NCBI GenBank assembly: GCA_023665865.1
Contig: JAMPDC010000001.1
Coordinates: 1,294,294 to 1,341,457 of the forward strand
Reading direction: 5' to 3'
Source: Staphylococcus sp.
Lineage (GTDB): Bacteria; Bacteroidota; Bacteroidia; Bacteroidales; Muribaculaceae
DNA: 47,164 bases
The notes beneath the pieces are model-generated. The model did no database searches, was not told the origin of the DNA, and saw only the letters and a list, made by a program, of their open reading frames with translations. Made by a program: the position numbers and the translations under genes. Positions 8,228 to 15,958 of the stretch are shown here, in pieces (position 1 is the stretch's first letter; every line of letters begins with the position of its first letter).

Positions 8228-9412
8228 TTATGAAAGCGAGAGATAGATGCTGATGTCTACGCTGCGCATACCGACGGTGCGTGCGATGACCGGGTTGACC
8301 ACGCGTCCGAGGAAGGTGACGGTGGCTTTCTGGATGCCGGGACGGAGTTTGAGGGCATTGCTGACCCCCTCACAGTCGACTATCGAGTCCATCAGTGTCA
8401 GGAAGGTGTTGCTCAGAGCCATTGCGGCGGTGCGGGCGACGGCACAGCCGGCATGGGTGTAGCAGATGCGTGTGCCCTCTGAGGCTCCACGTTCTTTTGA
8501 TGCGAATGCTGCCGCGAGATCGGCGGCCGGCATTGCCGGGAACGCTTTTCCGGTTTCCGATACGAGGTCAAAGCAGAGGACTCCGCGTTTCATCACTCCG
8601 GTCAGAGTGCCGTCGATTGCAAAAGGCTCGTGAGTGGGTGTGACGATGACCACGTCGGCACTGCGGAGTGCGTTTTCGAGCGTGTGGGGATGGAGTGTGG
8701 AGCTGATGACCCACGGCCCGAGCTCCTGTGAGGCCCGGCGGAGGGAGTAGACATCGTTGTCATACATGCGGACGGTTGCCCCCAGGCCCATCGCTGAGCG
8801 TGCGGCAGCCGAGGCTGCGATTCCGGAGCCGATGATGAGGACTTCGCAGGGGATGATTCCGGCCACGCCGCCAAGGAGTATCCCTTTCCCGCGCGAGGAG
8901 TCGGCAAGGAGTGAAGAGGCCATGGCCACGGAGGCCCGGCCGTCGATTTCGGCAAGGATGTCGGCAAAGGGGGTGCAGCCGTGGGAATCTTCGATGAGGT
9001 CAAGGGCTATTGTGATGACGTGGCGACGCAGCAGCTCGCTGAATGTCGATGAGTCCTGGGATTCGGGTTTGAGAAGGGTGAGCAACATGGCTCCCCGGCG
9101 GAGCTTGTGGGCGTCGCGGGCTGTCAGCGGGGCGAGATGGACCACGATGTCGCAGCGCAGGGCTTCCTCGCGGGTGGTGATCTCCACTCCTGCCCGGGCA
9201 TAGCTGTTGTCTCCATAGTTGATGCAGGCTGCGGCGTTGGCTTGCATCTTCACCTTGAATCCGCGCTCGATAAGCTGTGCAGCGGTCTCGGGAGTGAGGG
9301 GGAAGCGGCGTTCCGATGGATAGTCGCAGGTCGGCAGGCCGATTGAGAAGCCGCGGTGGGCTGTGCAGGTCTCCTGTGGTTGCTCCTGAGGTGTGGGTAT
9401 CTCCTGTCTCAT
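8228..9412 (-). CDS. Alanine dehydrogenase / NAD(P) transhydrogenase alpha-like protein
   Basis: This 394-residue protein of the AlaDH/PNT family has an N-terminal domain with the family start (IGLPTCDYPSERRFPLTPET, about 24-43). A Rossmann core carries GSGIAASAAARSAMGLGATV (about 195-214) followed by the acidic MYDND end of strand 2. Family members oxidise alanine or bind NAD in transhydrogenase; some are saccharopine or lysine-type enzymes. The start is less canonical than AlaDH (RRFPLTP instead of the usual RVALTP), so the substrate is open. It lies between shikimate kinase (28 bp) and RNase H genes. Residues 1-20 (rich in Pro, Gln and Glu) look like a non-conserved extension. Confidence 0.75.
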   Translation of the reverse strand: MRQEIPTPQEQPQETCTAHRGFSIGLPTCDYPSERRFPLTPETAAQLIERGFKVKMQANAAACINYGDNSYARAGVEITTREEALRCDIVVHLAPLTARDAHKLRRGAMLLTLLKPESQDSSTFSELLRRHVITIALDLIEDSHGCTPFADILAEIDGRASVAMASSLLADSSRGKGILLGGVAGIIPCEVLIIGSGIAASAAARSAMGLGATVRMYDNDVYSLRRASQELGPWVISSTLHPHTLENALRSADVVIVTPTHEPFAIDGTLTGVMKRGVLCFDLVSETGKAFPAMPAADLAAAFASKERGASEGTRICYTHAGCAVARTAAMALSNTFLTLMDSIVDCEGVSNALKLRPGIQKATVTFLGRVVNPVIARTVGMRSVDISIYLSLS

Positions 9413-9440
9413 GGCTGTAGGTTGCTGGTTGTACTATTTT

Positions 9441-9986
9441 TTATATGTTTGACTTCGCCGGGAGGCCGAAGCGCTCGATGAAAGCGGCGCATTTCTCCTC
9501 TATCTCGTCTTCATTCTCAAGGGTGGTGCTGTCGAAGGTGACGGCAGCCTTGCTGTAGTGGGGCATACGGATGGCAAGTTGCTCGCCGATGAAGCGGTCG
9601 AGTTCCTCGTCGGAGAGCGAGGCGATGAGGGGACGCTTTGCGCGTCCGCGTTTGAGGCGTTCGAGCAGGCGTTGGTGGGAGGTCTGGAGCAGGACGGTCA
9701 GTCCGCGCTTGTTCATGAGCTCCATGTTGTCGCCGAAGCAGGGAGTACCCCCGCCGCAGGCCACGAGTGTGTTGTCCATCTCGCTGACCTCGATCAGGGT
9801 CCGGCGTTCGAGTTCCCGGAAAGCAGCCTCGCCTTCGTCGGCGAAGATCTCGCGGATTTTCTTGCCTGCCTTGGCCTCGATATAGTCGTCGAGATCGATG
9901 AAGCTGATGTCGCAGCGCCGGGCGAGATTGCGGCCGAGGGTCGACTTGCCGCAGCCCATATAGCCTATGAGGAAGATTGTTTTCAT
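9441..9986 (-). CDS. aroK: Shikimate kinase
   Basis: This 181-residue enzyme phosphorylates shikimate with ATP in the chorismate pathway. The P-loop GYMGCGKSTLGR is at 8-19, the shikimate-binding DLDDYIEAKAG at 31-41, and GGGTP near 78-82. The lid Arg region is RAKRPLIASLSDEEL. Length and motif order are normal for the family. It starts 12 bp after the flippase stop, so the two are probably cotranscribed. Confidence 0.96.
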   Translation of the reverse strand: MKTIFLIGYMGCGKSTLGRNLARRCDISFIDLDDYIEAKAGKKIREIFADEGEAAFRELERRTLIEVSEMDNTLVACGGGTPCFGDNMELMNKRGLTVLLQTSHQRLLERLKRGRAKRPLIASLSDEELDRFIGEQLAIRMPHYSKAAVTFDSTTLENEDEIEEKCAAFIERFGLPAKSNI

Positions 9987-9998
9987 TGGTGCTTGCTG

Positions 9999-11489
9999 TT
10001 ATTTACGTGAGGGGATGAGGTCGCGCAGGGTGATGCGTTCGATCTTCATTGCCATGATTATATAGCCGATGAGGAGAGGAGTGCGGACTATCATGTTGAG
10101 CCAGGGCTTTGCTTCTATGGCGATGACCTCTGCGAAGATCCACAGAGCCATTGCGGAGACGAAGTAGAAGACGAGGCGGGAGACCTGGTAGCCGATGGGA
10201 TATTTGACGAGGCCGACGGCATAGCTGACAGCCATCATGCTCGCGTAGCAGCCAAACGATGCCCAGGCACATCCCATGTAGCCGATGCGCGGCACGAGGA
10301 GGATGTTGAGCGCCACGGTGATGACAAGGCCGAAGAGCGAGAACCACATCCCCCAGATGGTCTTGTCGGTGAGTTTATACCACAGCGAGAGGTTGAAGAA
10401 GATGCCGAAGAAGAATTCGGCCACCATCACCAGCGGTACCACTTTGAGTCCGCTGAAGTAGCTCTCGGCTATGAAGTGGCGCAGGATGTCGAGATAGAAC
10501 ATGACGGCCAGGAAGATGACCATGGCGAAGATGACAAAATATTTCATCGCGTCGCGGTAGCTTTGCAGCTTGTCCTCTCCGCGGTCTTTGGACTTGGCGA
10601 AGATGAAGGGCTCGTAGGCGAAGCGGAAGGCTTGGATAAACATCACCATGACGATGGCTATCTTCAGGTTGGCGCCATAGATGCCGAGCTGCGACATGGC
10701 TTCGGCTTTGTCGGGGTAGAGTTCGGGGAAGAGGATGGAGTAGAGGGTCTGGTTCATCACTCCGGCTATGCCGAGCACGAGGAGGGGGGCTGAGTAGGCT
10801 ATCATCTCGCGCCACAGTGCGGGGTTGAAGCGGTAGGGGAAGCCGCGGAGTTCGGGGATGAGCAGCAGGAGGCTGACGGTCGAGCTGATGAGGTTGGCGA
10901 GGAAGATGTAGCCGATGCCGAAGTCAGGATCGTAGAACCAGGAGATCCATCCGGGAGCCTGGCGCCAGAGCCAGGGGCAGATGAGGATGAAGAAGAGGTT
11001 GAAGCCGATGTTGAGCCCTATGTTGACGAGGCGGAGCGAGGCGAAGCGCATCGGGCGTTTGCGGAAGCGCAGGTAGGAGAAGGGGAGGGCACAGAAGGCG
11101 TCGATGGCTACCGTGACGGCCATCATGACGACGTAGCTCTCGTGGTGGGCACAGTGCATGGCCTCGGAGATGGGGCCTATGAGTGAGAGCACTATGGCGA
11201 GAAAGGCCGTCGAGCTGACGCCGAGCGAGATGAGCGAGGTGGAGTAGACCTCCATCGGGTCTTTGTAGCGCTCGTGGTTGGCGAAGCGGAAGAAGCCCGT
11301 CTCCATTCCGTAGGTGAGGATGATGAGCGCGAGGGCGACGATTGAGTAGACGTAGTTGACGACACCGTAGGCCGATGAGGGGAACATTTGGGTGTAGAGC
11401 GGCACCAGACACCAGTTGAGGAAGCGTCCGACGATGCTGCTGAGGCCATAGATGGCCGTGTCTTTGGCGAGAGACTTTATTCCTGCCAT
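9999..11489 (-). CDS. Polysaccharide flippase (MATE/Wzx-like, PST family)
   Basis: I place the start at 11489 (MAGIKSLAKDTAIYGLSSIV), giving 496 residues. An in-frame ATG at 11618 exists, but the extra 43 residues are encoded by the AGTC repeat array and its core and look spurious. The protein has about 12-14 membrane helices. The N-terminal pattern DTAIYGLSSIVGRFLNWCLVPLYT is typical of lipid-linked oligosaccharide flippases and murein-precursor-like MviN/Wzx proteins. No glycosyltransferases are nearby, so the cargo is unknown. aroK follows 12 bp downstream. Confidence 0.88.
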   Translation of the reverse strand: MAGIKSLAKDTAIYGLSSIVGRFLNWCLVPLYTQMFPSSAYGVVNYVYSIVALALIILTYGMETGFFRFANHERYKDPMEVYSTSLISLGVSSTAFLAIVLSLIGPISEAMHCAHHESYVVMMAVTVAIDAFCALPFSYLRFRKRPMRFASLRLVNIGLNIGFNLFFILICPWLWRQAPGWISWFYDPDFGIGYIFLANLISSTVSLLLLIPELRGFPYRFNPALWREMIAYSAPLLVLGIAGVMNQTLYSILFPELYPDKAEAMSQLGIYGANLKIAIVMVMFIQAFRFAYEPFIFAKSKDRGEDKLQSYRDAMKYFVIFAMVIFLAVMFYLDILRHFIAESYFSGLKVVPLVMVAEFFFGIFFNLSLWYKLTDKTIWGMWFSLFGLVITVALNILLVPRIGYMGCAWASFGCYASMMAVSYAVGLVKYPIGYQVSRLVFYFVSAMALWIFAEVIAIEAKPWLNMIVRTPLLIGYIIMAMKIERITLRDLIPSRK

Positions 11490-11507
11490 GAAGTTAAGGG
11501 GTTTTAA

Positions 11508-11686
11508 GTCGAGAATCGTGAGTCGTGAGTTTAGTCGTGAGTTTAGTCGAGAGTTTAGTCGGGAGTCATTAGTCGTAAGTCGGGAGTTCAGGGCTGGGAA
11601 TACGGAGCGCGTAGCCAACTTTTAACTTTTGACTTACGACTAATGACTCTCGACTCTCAACTCTCGACTTTCGACTCAAAACAGTG
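11508..11686. repeat. AGTCNNN heptad array, core, and reversed array (unit 1)
   Basis: The left arm (about 11510-11590) is a run of AGTCGTG, AGTCGAG, AGTCGGG, AGTCATT, AGTCGTA and shortened AGTTT units. The core at about 11591-11616 begins GGGCTGGGAATACGG and ends GCGTAGCC. The right arm (about 11617-11686) carries the same words on the opposite strand (GACTTACGACT, GACTCTCGACT). It lies between ruvB and the flippase gene. It encodes an artefactual frame MATRSVFPAL that recurs at other copies. Confidence 0.85.
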
Positions 11687-12692
11687 TCCCCATCCGGGTC
11701 GGGGGATTGAGTTTGAGATGGGTGTAGGCGAGGGAGGTGACTTCGCGGCCGCGGGGTGTGCGGCGCAGGAAGCCTTCCATGATGAGGAAAGGTTCATAGA
11801 CCTCCTCGATAGTGTCCTGTTCCTCACCGATAGCTGTAGCTATGGTGGAGAGACCCACCGGGCCACCCTCAAACTTGTTGATCATCGTCAGCAGCAGCTT
11901 GTGGTCCATCTCGTCGAGCCCGTAGCGGTCGATGTTGAGGGCTTCGAGGGCAAAGCGTGCGATCTCCGGAGTGATGTCACCGTTGCCTTTGACCTGGGCG
12001 AAGTCTCTGACGCGCCTGAGCAGGGAGTTGGCTATACGGGGAGTCCCGCGGCTGCGCATGGCTATCTCGTGGGCTGCCTCTGCCGTGCATTTCACTCCCA
12101 GGAGGGCCGATGAGCGGAGGATGATGCGCTCCAACACCTCGTGGCTGTAATATTCCAGATGGCAGTTGATGCCGAAGCGTGCGCGCATCGGGGCTGTCAG
12201 CATGCCCGAGCGGGTCGTCGCGCCGACGAGGGTGAACGGCGAGAGAGAGAGCTGCACCGACCGGGCTCCGGGGCCCTTGTCGATCATGATGTCGATGCGG
12301 TAGTCCTCCATTGCCGAGTAGAGATACTCCTCCACCACGCGGCTGAGGCGGTGGATCTCGTCGATGAAGAGCACATCGTTCTCCTCAAGCGAGGTCAGTA
12401 TGCCCGCGAGGTCGCCGGGCTTGTCGAGCACAGGGCCCGATGTCACCTTGAAGTTCACCCCGAGCTCATTGGCTATGATGCCTGCCAGGGTGGTCTTGCC
12501 GAGTCCGGGAGGGCCGAAGAGCAGCAGATGGTCAAGAGCCTCCCCGCGCATCCGCGCAGCCTGCACGAACACCTTGAGGTTTTCAACCACCTTCTCCTGA
12601 CCGTTGAAGGAGTCGAAATATGAAGGGCGCAGTGCTTTCTCGAAGTCCTTGTCGGCACTGACGCGGTCATGTATGTCGAAGTCTGTATCCAT
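11676..12692 (-). CDS. ruvB: Holliday junction branch migration ATPase RuvB
   Basis: This 338-residue AAA+ motor drives branch migration with RuvA. Walker [10 protein letters not shown] is at 60-68, Walker [11 protein letters not shown] near 108, sensor 1 GATTRSGML near 160, and the arginine-finger region PMRARFGI follows. The C-terminal winged helix ends [11 protein letters not shown]. Length is normal. The 3' end abuts a reversed AGTC array. ruvA and ruvC are not in the window. Confidence 0.98.
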   Translation of the reverse strand: MDTDFDIHDRVSADKDFEKALRPSYFDSFNGQEKVVENLKVFVQAARMRGEALDHLLLFGPPGLGKTTLAGIIANELGVNFKVTSGPVLDKPGDLAGILTSLEENDVLFIDEIHRLSRVVEEYLYSAMEDYRIDIMIDKGPGARSVQLSLSPFTLVGATTRSGMLTAPMRARFGINCHLEYYSHEVLERIILRSSALLGVKCTAEAAHEIAMRSRGTPRIANSLLRRVRDFAQVKGNGDITPEIARFALEALNIDRYGLDEMDHKLLLTMINKFEGGPVGLSTIATAIGEEQDTIEEVYEPFLIMEGFLRRTPRGREVTSLAYTHLKLNPPTRMGTLF

Positions 12693-12709
12693 GTTTTGTC
12701 GTTAAGCTA

Positions 12710-12717
12710 CAAAATTA
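12710..12717 (-). promoter_or_regulatory. -7 promoter box of ruvB
   Basis: TAATTTTG on the minus strand, 17 bp before the ruvB start, fits TAnnTTTG. It is divergent from the U32 gene promoter about 40 bp away. Confidence 0.5.
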
Positions 12718-12755
12718 GCAAAATCTTGCCGATAATCGCACCCCGCCGGACCATT

Positions 12756-12787
12756 TTTGGAGATATTTTCAAATTTGCCTACCTTTG
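12756..12787 (+). promoter_or_regulatory. Consensus Bacteroidota promoter of the U32 gene
   Basis: TTTG at 12756-12759, a 20 bp spacer, and TACCTTTG at 12780-12787 match the full consensus. This promoter overlaps an upstream in-frame ATG at 12757, so translation must begin later, at 12805. Confidence 0.75.
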
Positions 12788-12804
12788 CACGACAACACGA
12801 AACC

Positions 12805-14043
12805 ATGGACAGAAGAGATTTTGAAATAATGGCTCCCGTCGGGAGCTATGAGTCGCTCCACGCGGCCATCGAAGCCGGAGCAGACGCCATATACTTTGGA
12901 GTAGAGGGCCTTAACATGCGCTCACGCTCGTCGGTCAACTTCACGCTCGACGACCTCCGCAACATAGCCTCGATCTGCGGCGAGGCAGGGGTCAAGACCT
13001 ATCTGACCGTCAACACAATCATCTATGACAACGAGCTCGACAAGATGCGCTCCGTCATCGACGCCGTCCGCGACAGCGGCATCTCGGCCATAATCGCCAG
13101 TGACATCGCCGCAATCTCCTATGCCCGCAGCATCGGGGTGGAAGTTCACATATCCACGCAGCTCAACGTCACCAACATCGAGGCCGTGAGGTTTTTCTCT
13201 CAGTTTGCCGACGTCGTCGTCCTCGCCCGCGAGCTCAATCTCGACCAGGTCAAGGCCATAGCCGACGCCATCGACCGCGAGGACATCCGCGGCCCGCGGG
13301 GAGAGAGGATACGCATCGAGATGTTCTGCCACGGAGCCCTCTGCATGGCTGTCTCCGGCAAGTGTTACCTCAGCCTCCACGAGATGAACTCAAGCGCAAA
13401 CCGCGGAGCCTGTACTCAGATCTGCCGCAGGGGCTACACGGTCACCGACCGCGAGACGGGCGATGAGCTGGCGGTGGAAAACAAGTATATCATGTCGCCC
13501 AAAGACCTCAAGACCATCCATTTCCTCAACAAGATGATCGACGCAGGCGTGAGGGTATTCAAGATCGAGGGGCGTGCCCGCGGACCGGAATATGTCAAGA
13601 TCGCAGTCCGGGCCTATTCGGAGGCCATCGACGCCATCTGTGCAGGAGAGTTTACCGACGACAAGATAGCCCGCTGGGACGAGGAACTCTCGAAGATTTT
13701 CAACCGTGGCTTCTGGGACGGCTACTATCTCGGGCAGCGCCTGGGCGAATGGTCGGCAAAATATGGCTCATCGGCCACACGCGTGAAGCGCTACGTGGCC
13801 AAGGGAGTCCGCTATTTCCCAAAGCTCGGCGTAGGGGAGTTTGTCATGGAAGCCGGAGAGCTTCACGTCGGCGACGAGGTGGTCATTACCGGAACCGACA
13901 CAGGAGCCATCATCATGACTGTCGAAGAACTGCGTCTGGAATACGACCCCGTACCCTCAGTGAAGAAAGGCGACAACTTCTCCATCAAAGTCCCCCGCAA
14001 AATCCGCCCCTCAGACCGGTTATATATCTGGGAGAAAGTATAG
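12805..14043 (+). CDS. U32 peptidase family protein, TrhP-like (tRNA hydroxylation)
   Basis: Start chosen at 12805 (MDRRDFEIMAPVGSYESLHA) because the earlier ATG at 12757 lies inside the promoter; length is 412 residues. The U32 signature EMFCHGALCMAVSGKCYLS and the four-cysteine region (CTQICRRGYTV) are present, then VFKIEGRARGPEYV. Known family members (TrhP/YegQ, RlhA) act with iron-sulfur or prephenate to hydroxylate tRNA or rRNA; few are proven peptidases. The N-terminal APVGSYESLHAAIEAGADAIYFG is the TIM-barrel start. The C-terminal domain (about 330-412) is the small beta-barrel of the longer members. It is closest in layout to TrhP; substrate assignment is inference. Confidence 0.85.
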   Translation: MDRRDFEIMAPVGSYESLHAAIEAGADAIYFGVEGLNMRSRSSVNFTLDDLRNIASICGEAGVKTYLTVNTIIYDNELDKMRSVIDAVRDSGISAIIASDIAAISYARSIGVEVHISTQLNVTNIEAVRFFSQFADVVVLARELNLDQVKAIADAIDREDIRGPRGERIRIEMFCHGALCMAVSGKCYLSLHEMNSSANRGACTQICRRGYTVTDRETGDELAVENKYIMSPKDLKTIHFLNKMIDAGVRVFKIEGRARGPEYVKIAVRAYSEAIDAICAGEFTDDKIARWDEELSKIFNRGFWDGYYLGQRLGEWSAKYGSSATRVKRYVAKGVRYFPKLGVGEFVMEAGELHVGDEVVITGTDTGAIIMTVEELRLEYDPVPSVKKGDNFSIKVPRKIRPSDRLYIWEKV

Positions 14044-14073
14044 AGAGTCGAGAGTCGTAAGTCGAGAGTCTTT
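14041..14073. repeat. Short AGTC heptad array at the U32 gene stop
   Basis: AGTCGAG, AGTCGTA, AGTCGAG, AGTCTTT begin in the stop codon region of the U32 gene. They lead into TTTCTCGGCAAGCT, a motif repeated inverted near 38020-38035. Confidence 0.7.
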
Positions 14074-14093
14074 CTCGGCAAGCTGATGACGTG

Positions 14094-14319
14094 AGTTGGC
14101 TCCTGCCGGAGGCAGGGTGGTTATGATGAAACCCCAGGCAGCGCCTGGGGGTGGACAAGGCATATAGAATAACAGCCTCGGAGAGGCGCTATATACGCGT
14201 GGTATATGTCTCTCTGCCACAACTCGCCTCTCCGAGGCTCTGGGATATGCGTGCCGGATGGCCCCCAGGCCTTGCCTGGGGCTTCCGCATGATCTATCTG
14301 CCTCCGGCAGATATGAGTT
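14094..14319. repeat. ~225 bp hairpin mosaic element, copy 1
   Basis: Six short hairpins with 3-nt loops lie in mirror order. CCTGCC-GGA-GGCAGG pairs in style with ATCTGCC-TCC-GGCAGAT at the far end. CCCCAGGC-AGC-GCCTGGGG matches CCCCAGGC-CTT-GCCTGGGG. GCCTC-GGA-GAGGC matches GCCTC-TCC-GAGGC. The whole forms an imperfect palindrome centred near 14200. A full inverted copy lies at 22105-22326 and a partial one at 14947-15050. It resembles REP/BIME mosaics. I see no coding potential. Confidence 0.85.
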
Positions 14320-14447
14320 CTCAGTCGAGAGTCATGAGTCATGAGTCGAGAGTCATGACTCATTAGTCGAGGGGTCAGGGCTGGAAATACGGATCGCGTA
14401 GCCAACTTTCGATTCTCAACTCTCGACTCATGACTAATGACTCATGA
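14320..14447. repeat. AGTCNNN array, core, reversed array (unit 2)
   Basis: The left arm has AGTCGAG, AGTCATG, AGTCATG, AGTCGAG units to about 14377. The core at 14378-14403 begins GGCTGGAAATACGG and ends GCGTAGCC. The right arm has TCTCGACTCATGACTAATGA-type words. It is directly followed by the 83 bp inverted repeat. Confidence 0.85.
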
Positions 14448-14530
14448 CTCTCATGTCTCAAGTCTCAGAAGAGACGCTGAGCTGAGACAAATTCTCACAG
14501 TCCCGTCATCCGTGAGACTTGAGACTGAGA
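14448..14530. repeat. 83 bp inverted repeat, left arm (GTCTC/GAGAC type)
   Basis: This segment recurs in inverted orientation at 15052-15134 with one mismatch seen by eye. It is built from GTCTC and GAGAC words (for example GTCTCAAGTCTCAG and TGAGACTTGAGACTGAGA). The pair encloses 521 bp with small-RNA candidate copy A. Confidence 0.85.
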
Positions 14531-14617
14531 CACTCCATGCGCACCGGACTCTTTTTTTCATCGCCGTTTGCATTATCGCACCTTTTCACCCTCTGTCGTG
14601 CATTAACTTTGCATTAC

Positions 14618-14696
14618 AGATACGATACAGTCTCTCTTGACCCTGTGCTCCATTATATAAAGAGTAAAGGGAGGGGGATTGTATTTATATTTTTCC
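14618..14696 (+). ncRNA. Candidate small RNA, copy A
   Basis: A -7 box TAACTTTG is at 14604-14611. Downstream a 14 bp stem forms between 14625-14638 (ATACAGTCTCTCTT) and 14671-14684 (GAGGGGGATTGTAT), with G-U pairs. It is followed by a T-rich tail (TTATATTTTT), like an intrinsic terminator. The block from about 14565 to 14712 is repeated with high similarity on the minus strand at about 38325-38475. Several stem positions change there in ways that keep pairing. There is no convincing frame. Function unknown; it could also be a structured mobile repeat rather than an expressed RNA. Confidence 0.5.
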
Positions 14697-14712
14697 GTCT
14701 ATCGACTTCAAA

Positions 14713-14946
14713 ATAATAGCATAGCTATATATATATACTCCGCGATGGCGGCGTAGCGGGCAGCGAAGATAGCAGCGCGGGCAGCGGAGCGAGTAGTGGA
14801 GGCAGCGGAGCGTAAGCCGTAGCGGTCAGCGCAGGTGTAATCCCCAAAGGTCGAAGGTCCGACCACCGGAGCGATAGCAACCCGACCGGGTATAGAGTGG
14901 GTATATAGTACAGGTTACGCCACTGTCACAATTCGCCTTGCCCTCC
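14713..14946. other. Non-coding stretch with AT tract and AGCGGAGCG-like words
   Basis: An alternating TATATATATATA tract (about 14725-14738) is followed by GC-rich words of the type GCAGCGGAGCG and GCAGCGCGGGCAGCGG (about 14755-14850). Then comes sequence with no recognisable gene. I see no frame with coding character. Confidence 0.5.
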
Positions 14947-15050
14947 GCCACAACTCGCCTCTCTGAGGCTCTGGGATATGCGTGCCGGATGGTTCCCCCA
15001 GGCAAGGCCTGGGGCTTCTGCATGATCTATCTGCCTCCGGCAGATATGAG
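14947..15050. repeat. Hairpin mosaic element, partial copy 3
   Basis: This corresponds to the right half of the element at 14094-14319. It shares GCCTC...GAGGC, TGGGATATGCGTGCCGGATGG, a CCCCAGGC...GCCTGGGG hairpin and ATCTGCCTCCGGCAGAT. It is in direct orientation relative to copy 1. Confidence 0.8.
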
Positions 15051-15051
15051 T

Positions 15052-15134
15052 TCTCAGTCTCAAGTCTCACGGATGACGGGACAGTGAGAATTTGTCTCAG
15101 CTCAGCGTCTCTTCTGAGACTTGAGACATGAGAG
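15052..15134. repeat. 83 bp inverted repeat, right arm (GTCTC/GAGAC type)
   Basis: Reverse complement of 14448-14530, with one mismatch (GGGACAGTGAG here against GGGACTGTGAG). It closes the segment holding small-RNA candidate A. Confidence 0.85.
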
Positions 15135-15225
15135 GCGTTAGTCTGGAGTCATTAGTCATTAGTCGGGAGACGCTCGACTTACGACTCTCGACTTACGACT
15201 TACGATTCTCGATTCTCGACTTTCA
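15135..15225. repeat. AGTC array and reversed array without the standard core
   Basis: AGTCTGG, AGTCATT, AGTCATT and AGTCGGG units change at a short GAGACGC hinge into reversed words (CTCGACTTACGACT, GATTCTCGATTCTCGACT). The array runs into the 3' end of the next gene and supplies its stop codon. Confidence 0.8.
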
Positions 15226-15958
15226 GCTCTCCCTTCCGGTTTACGGTCACGGTGATTTGTTGGGTGGAGTCGGCGGGGTTGAGGTTGACGGTGCCGATAT
15301 GTGCCTCCGAGAGATTGACTGAAGGATTAGAGTCTTTAGCGCCGGTGACAGTGAGGCGGTCGACGCGGTCCGTTGCAGTTTCGCAGGTCAGACGCAGCTT
15401 GGAGCAATCGCTGATGGTGAGCTCAGTGATGTTTGTCGAGCCGGAGAGCTTCATCTTCGGGCTGTTGCCTACGGAGAGGACCGATAGCTCGCAGCCTTTG
15501 AGAGTCAGTCGGTTTGTTTTTCCGACGGTCATTTCATGAGCTGTGAAATCCTGCAAGGTCAGCGAACCGTAGGGGTTGTCGGCATAGCTGAGACAGCCCG
15601 CAGGGACGGTGATGGTGAGGCGGAAAGTGTTGTCGTAGGAATCGGTGTCGGCATAGGACAGGCAGAGCGTGTCGCCCTTCATCTTGTGGATTAAAGCGTC
15701 CTTGGCTGTCTCCGAGCAGGTCATGACGGGTGTGGTGACGCTGTCGGTGGCACGGATGGTGATTTTATATGGGTCGTCGACCTTCAGGGCTGAGAAAGAG
15801 GGGAGTGTGGTCTCCACCATATTGCTTGTATCGGCCGTTGTGAAGTCGCGTCTGTCGGGTTCGTCGCTCATGTTGAGGAGGAAGAAGAGGCTCACGGCAC
15901 AGACGGCTGCCATGCCGGTGAGGAAGGCTCCGATGAGGATATATGTTGTTTTTTTCAT
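15200..15958 (-). CDS. Exported DUF2807-like (head-GIN type) protein
   Basis: This 252-residue protein has an N-terminal signal or anchor (about 5-27, YILIGAFLTGMAAVCAVSLFFLL). It is followed by a repetitive beta-rich region with short strands (LTISDCSKLRL, LTVTGAKDSNPSVNLS, VLSVGNSPKMKLSGS), as in DUF2807/GIN beta-solenoid proteins. The start overlaps the GntR gene by 4 bp (ATGA), so it belongs to the same operon. The last residues (VENRES) and the stop are encoded by the neighbouring AGTC array, so the original C-terminus may have been replaced. The function of the family is unknown; DUF2807 membership is a judgement from pattern. Confidence 0.65.
   Translation of the reverse strand: MKKTTYILIGAFLTGMAAVCAVSLFFLLNMSDEPDRRDFTTADTSNMVETTLPSFSALKVDDPYKITIRATDSVTTPVMTCSETAKDALIHKMKGDTLCLSYADTDSYDNTFRLTITVPAGCLSYADNPYGSLTLQDFTAHEMTVGKTNRLTLKGCELSVLSVGNSPKMKLSGSTNITELTISDCSKLRLTCETATDRVDRLTVTGAKDSNPSVNLSEAHIGTVNLNPADSTQQITVTVNRKGELKVENRES

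Noticed and set aside
11508-11686. Clustered GANTC methylation sites as the purpose of the arrays
   Set aside because: Many words (AAGTC, TAGTC) do not make GANTC, so this explains only part of the pattern.
14094-14319. Riboswitch
   Set aside because: It has many hairpins, but copies in both orientations not tied to a downstream gene and the mirror symmetry fit a repeat element better.
14448-15134. Insertion sequence with terminal inverted repeats
   Set aside because: No transposase frame lies between the arms; at most a non-autonomous element, and no target duplication was identified.
14041-15225. CRISPR array
   Set aside because: Repeats are 7 bp words without constant-length unique spacers, and no cas genes are present.
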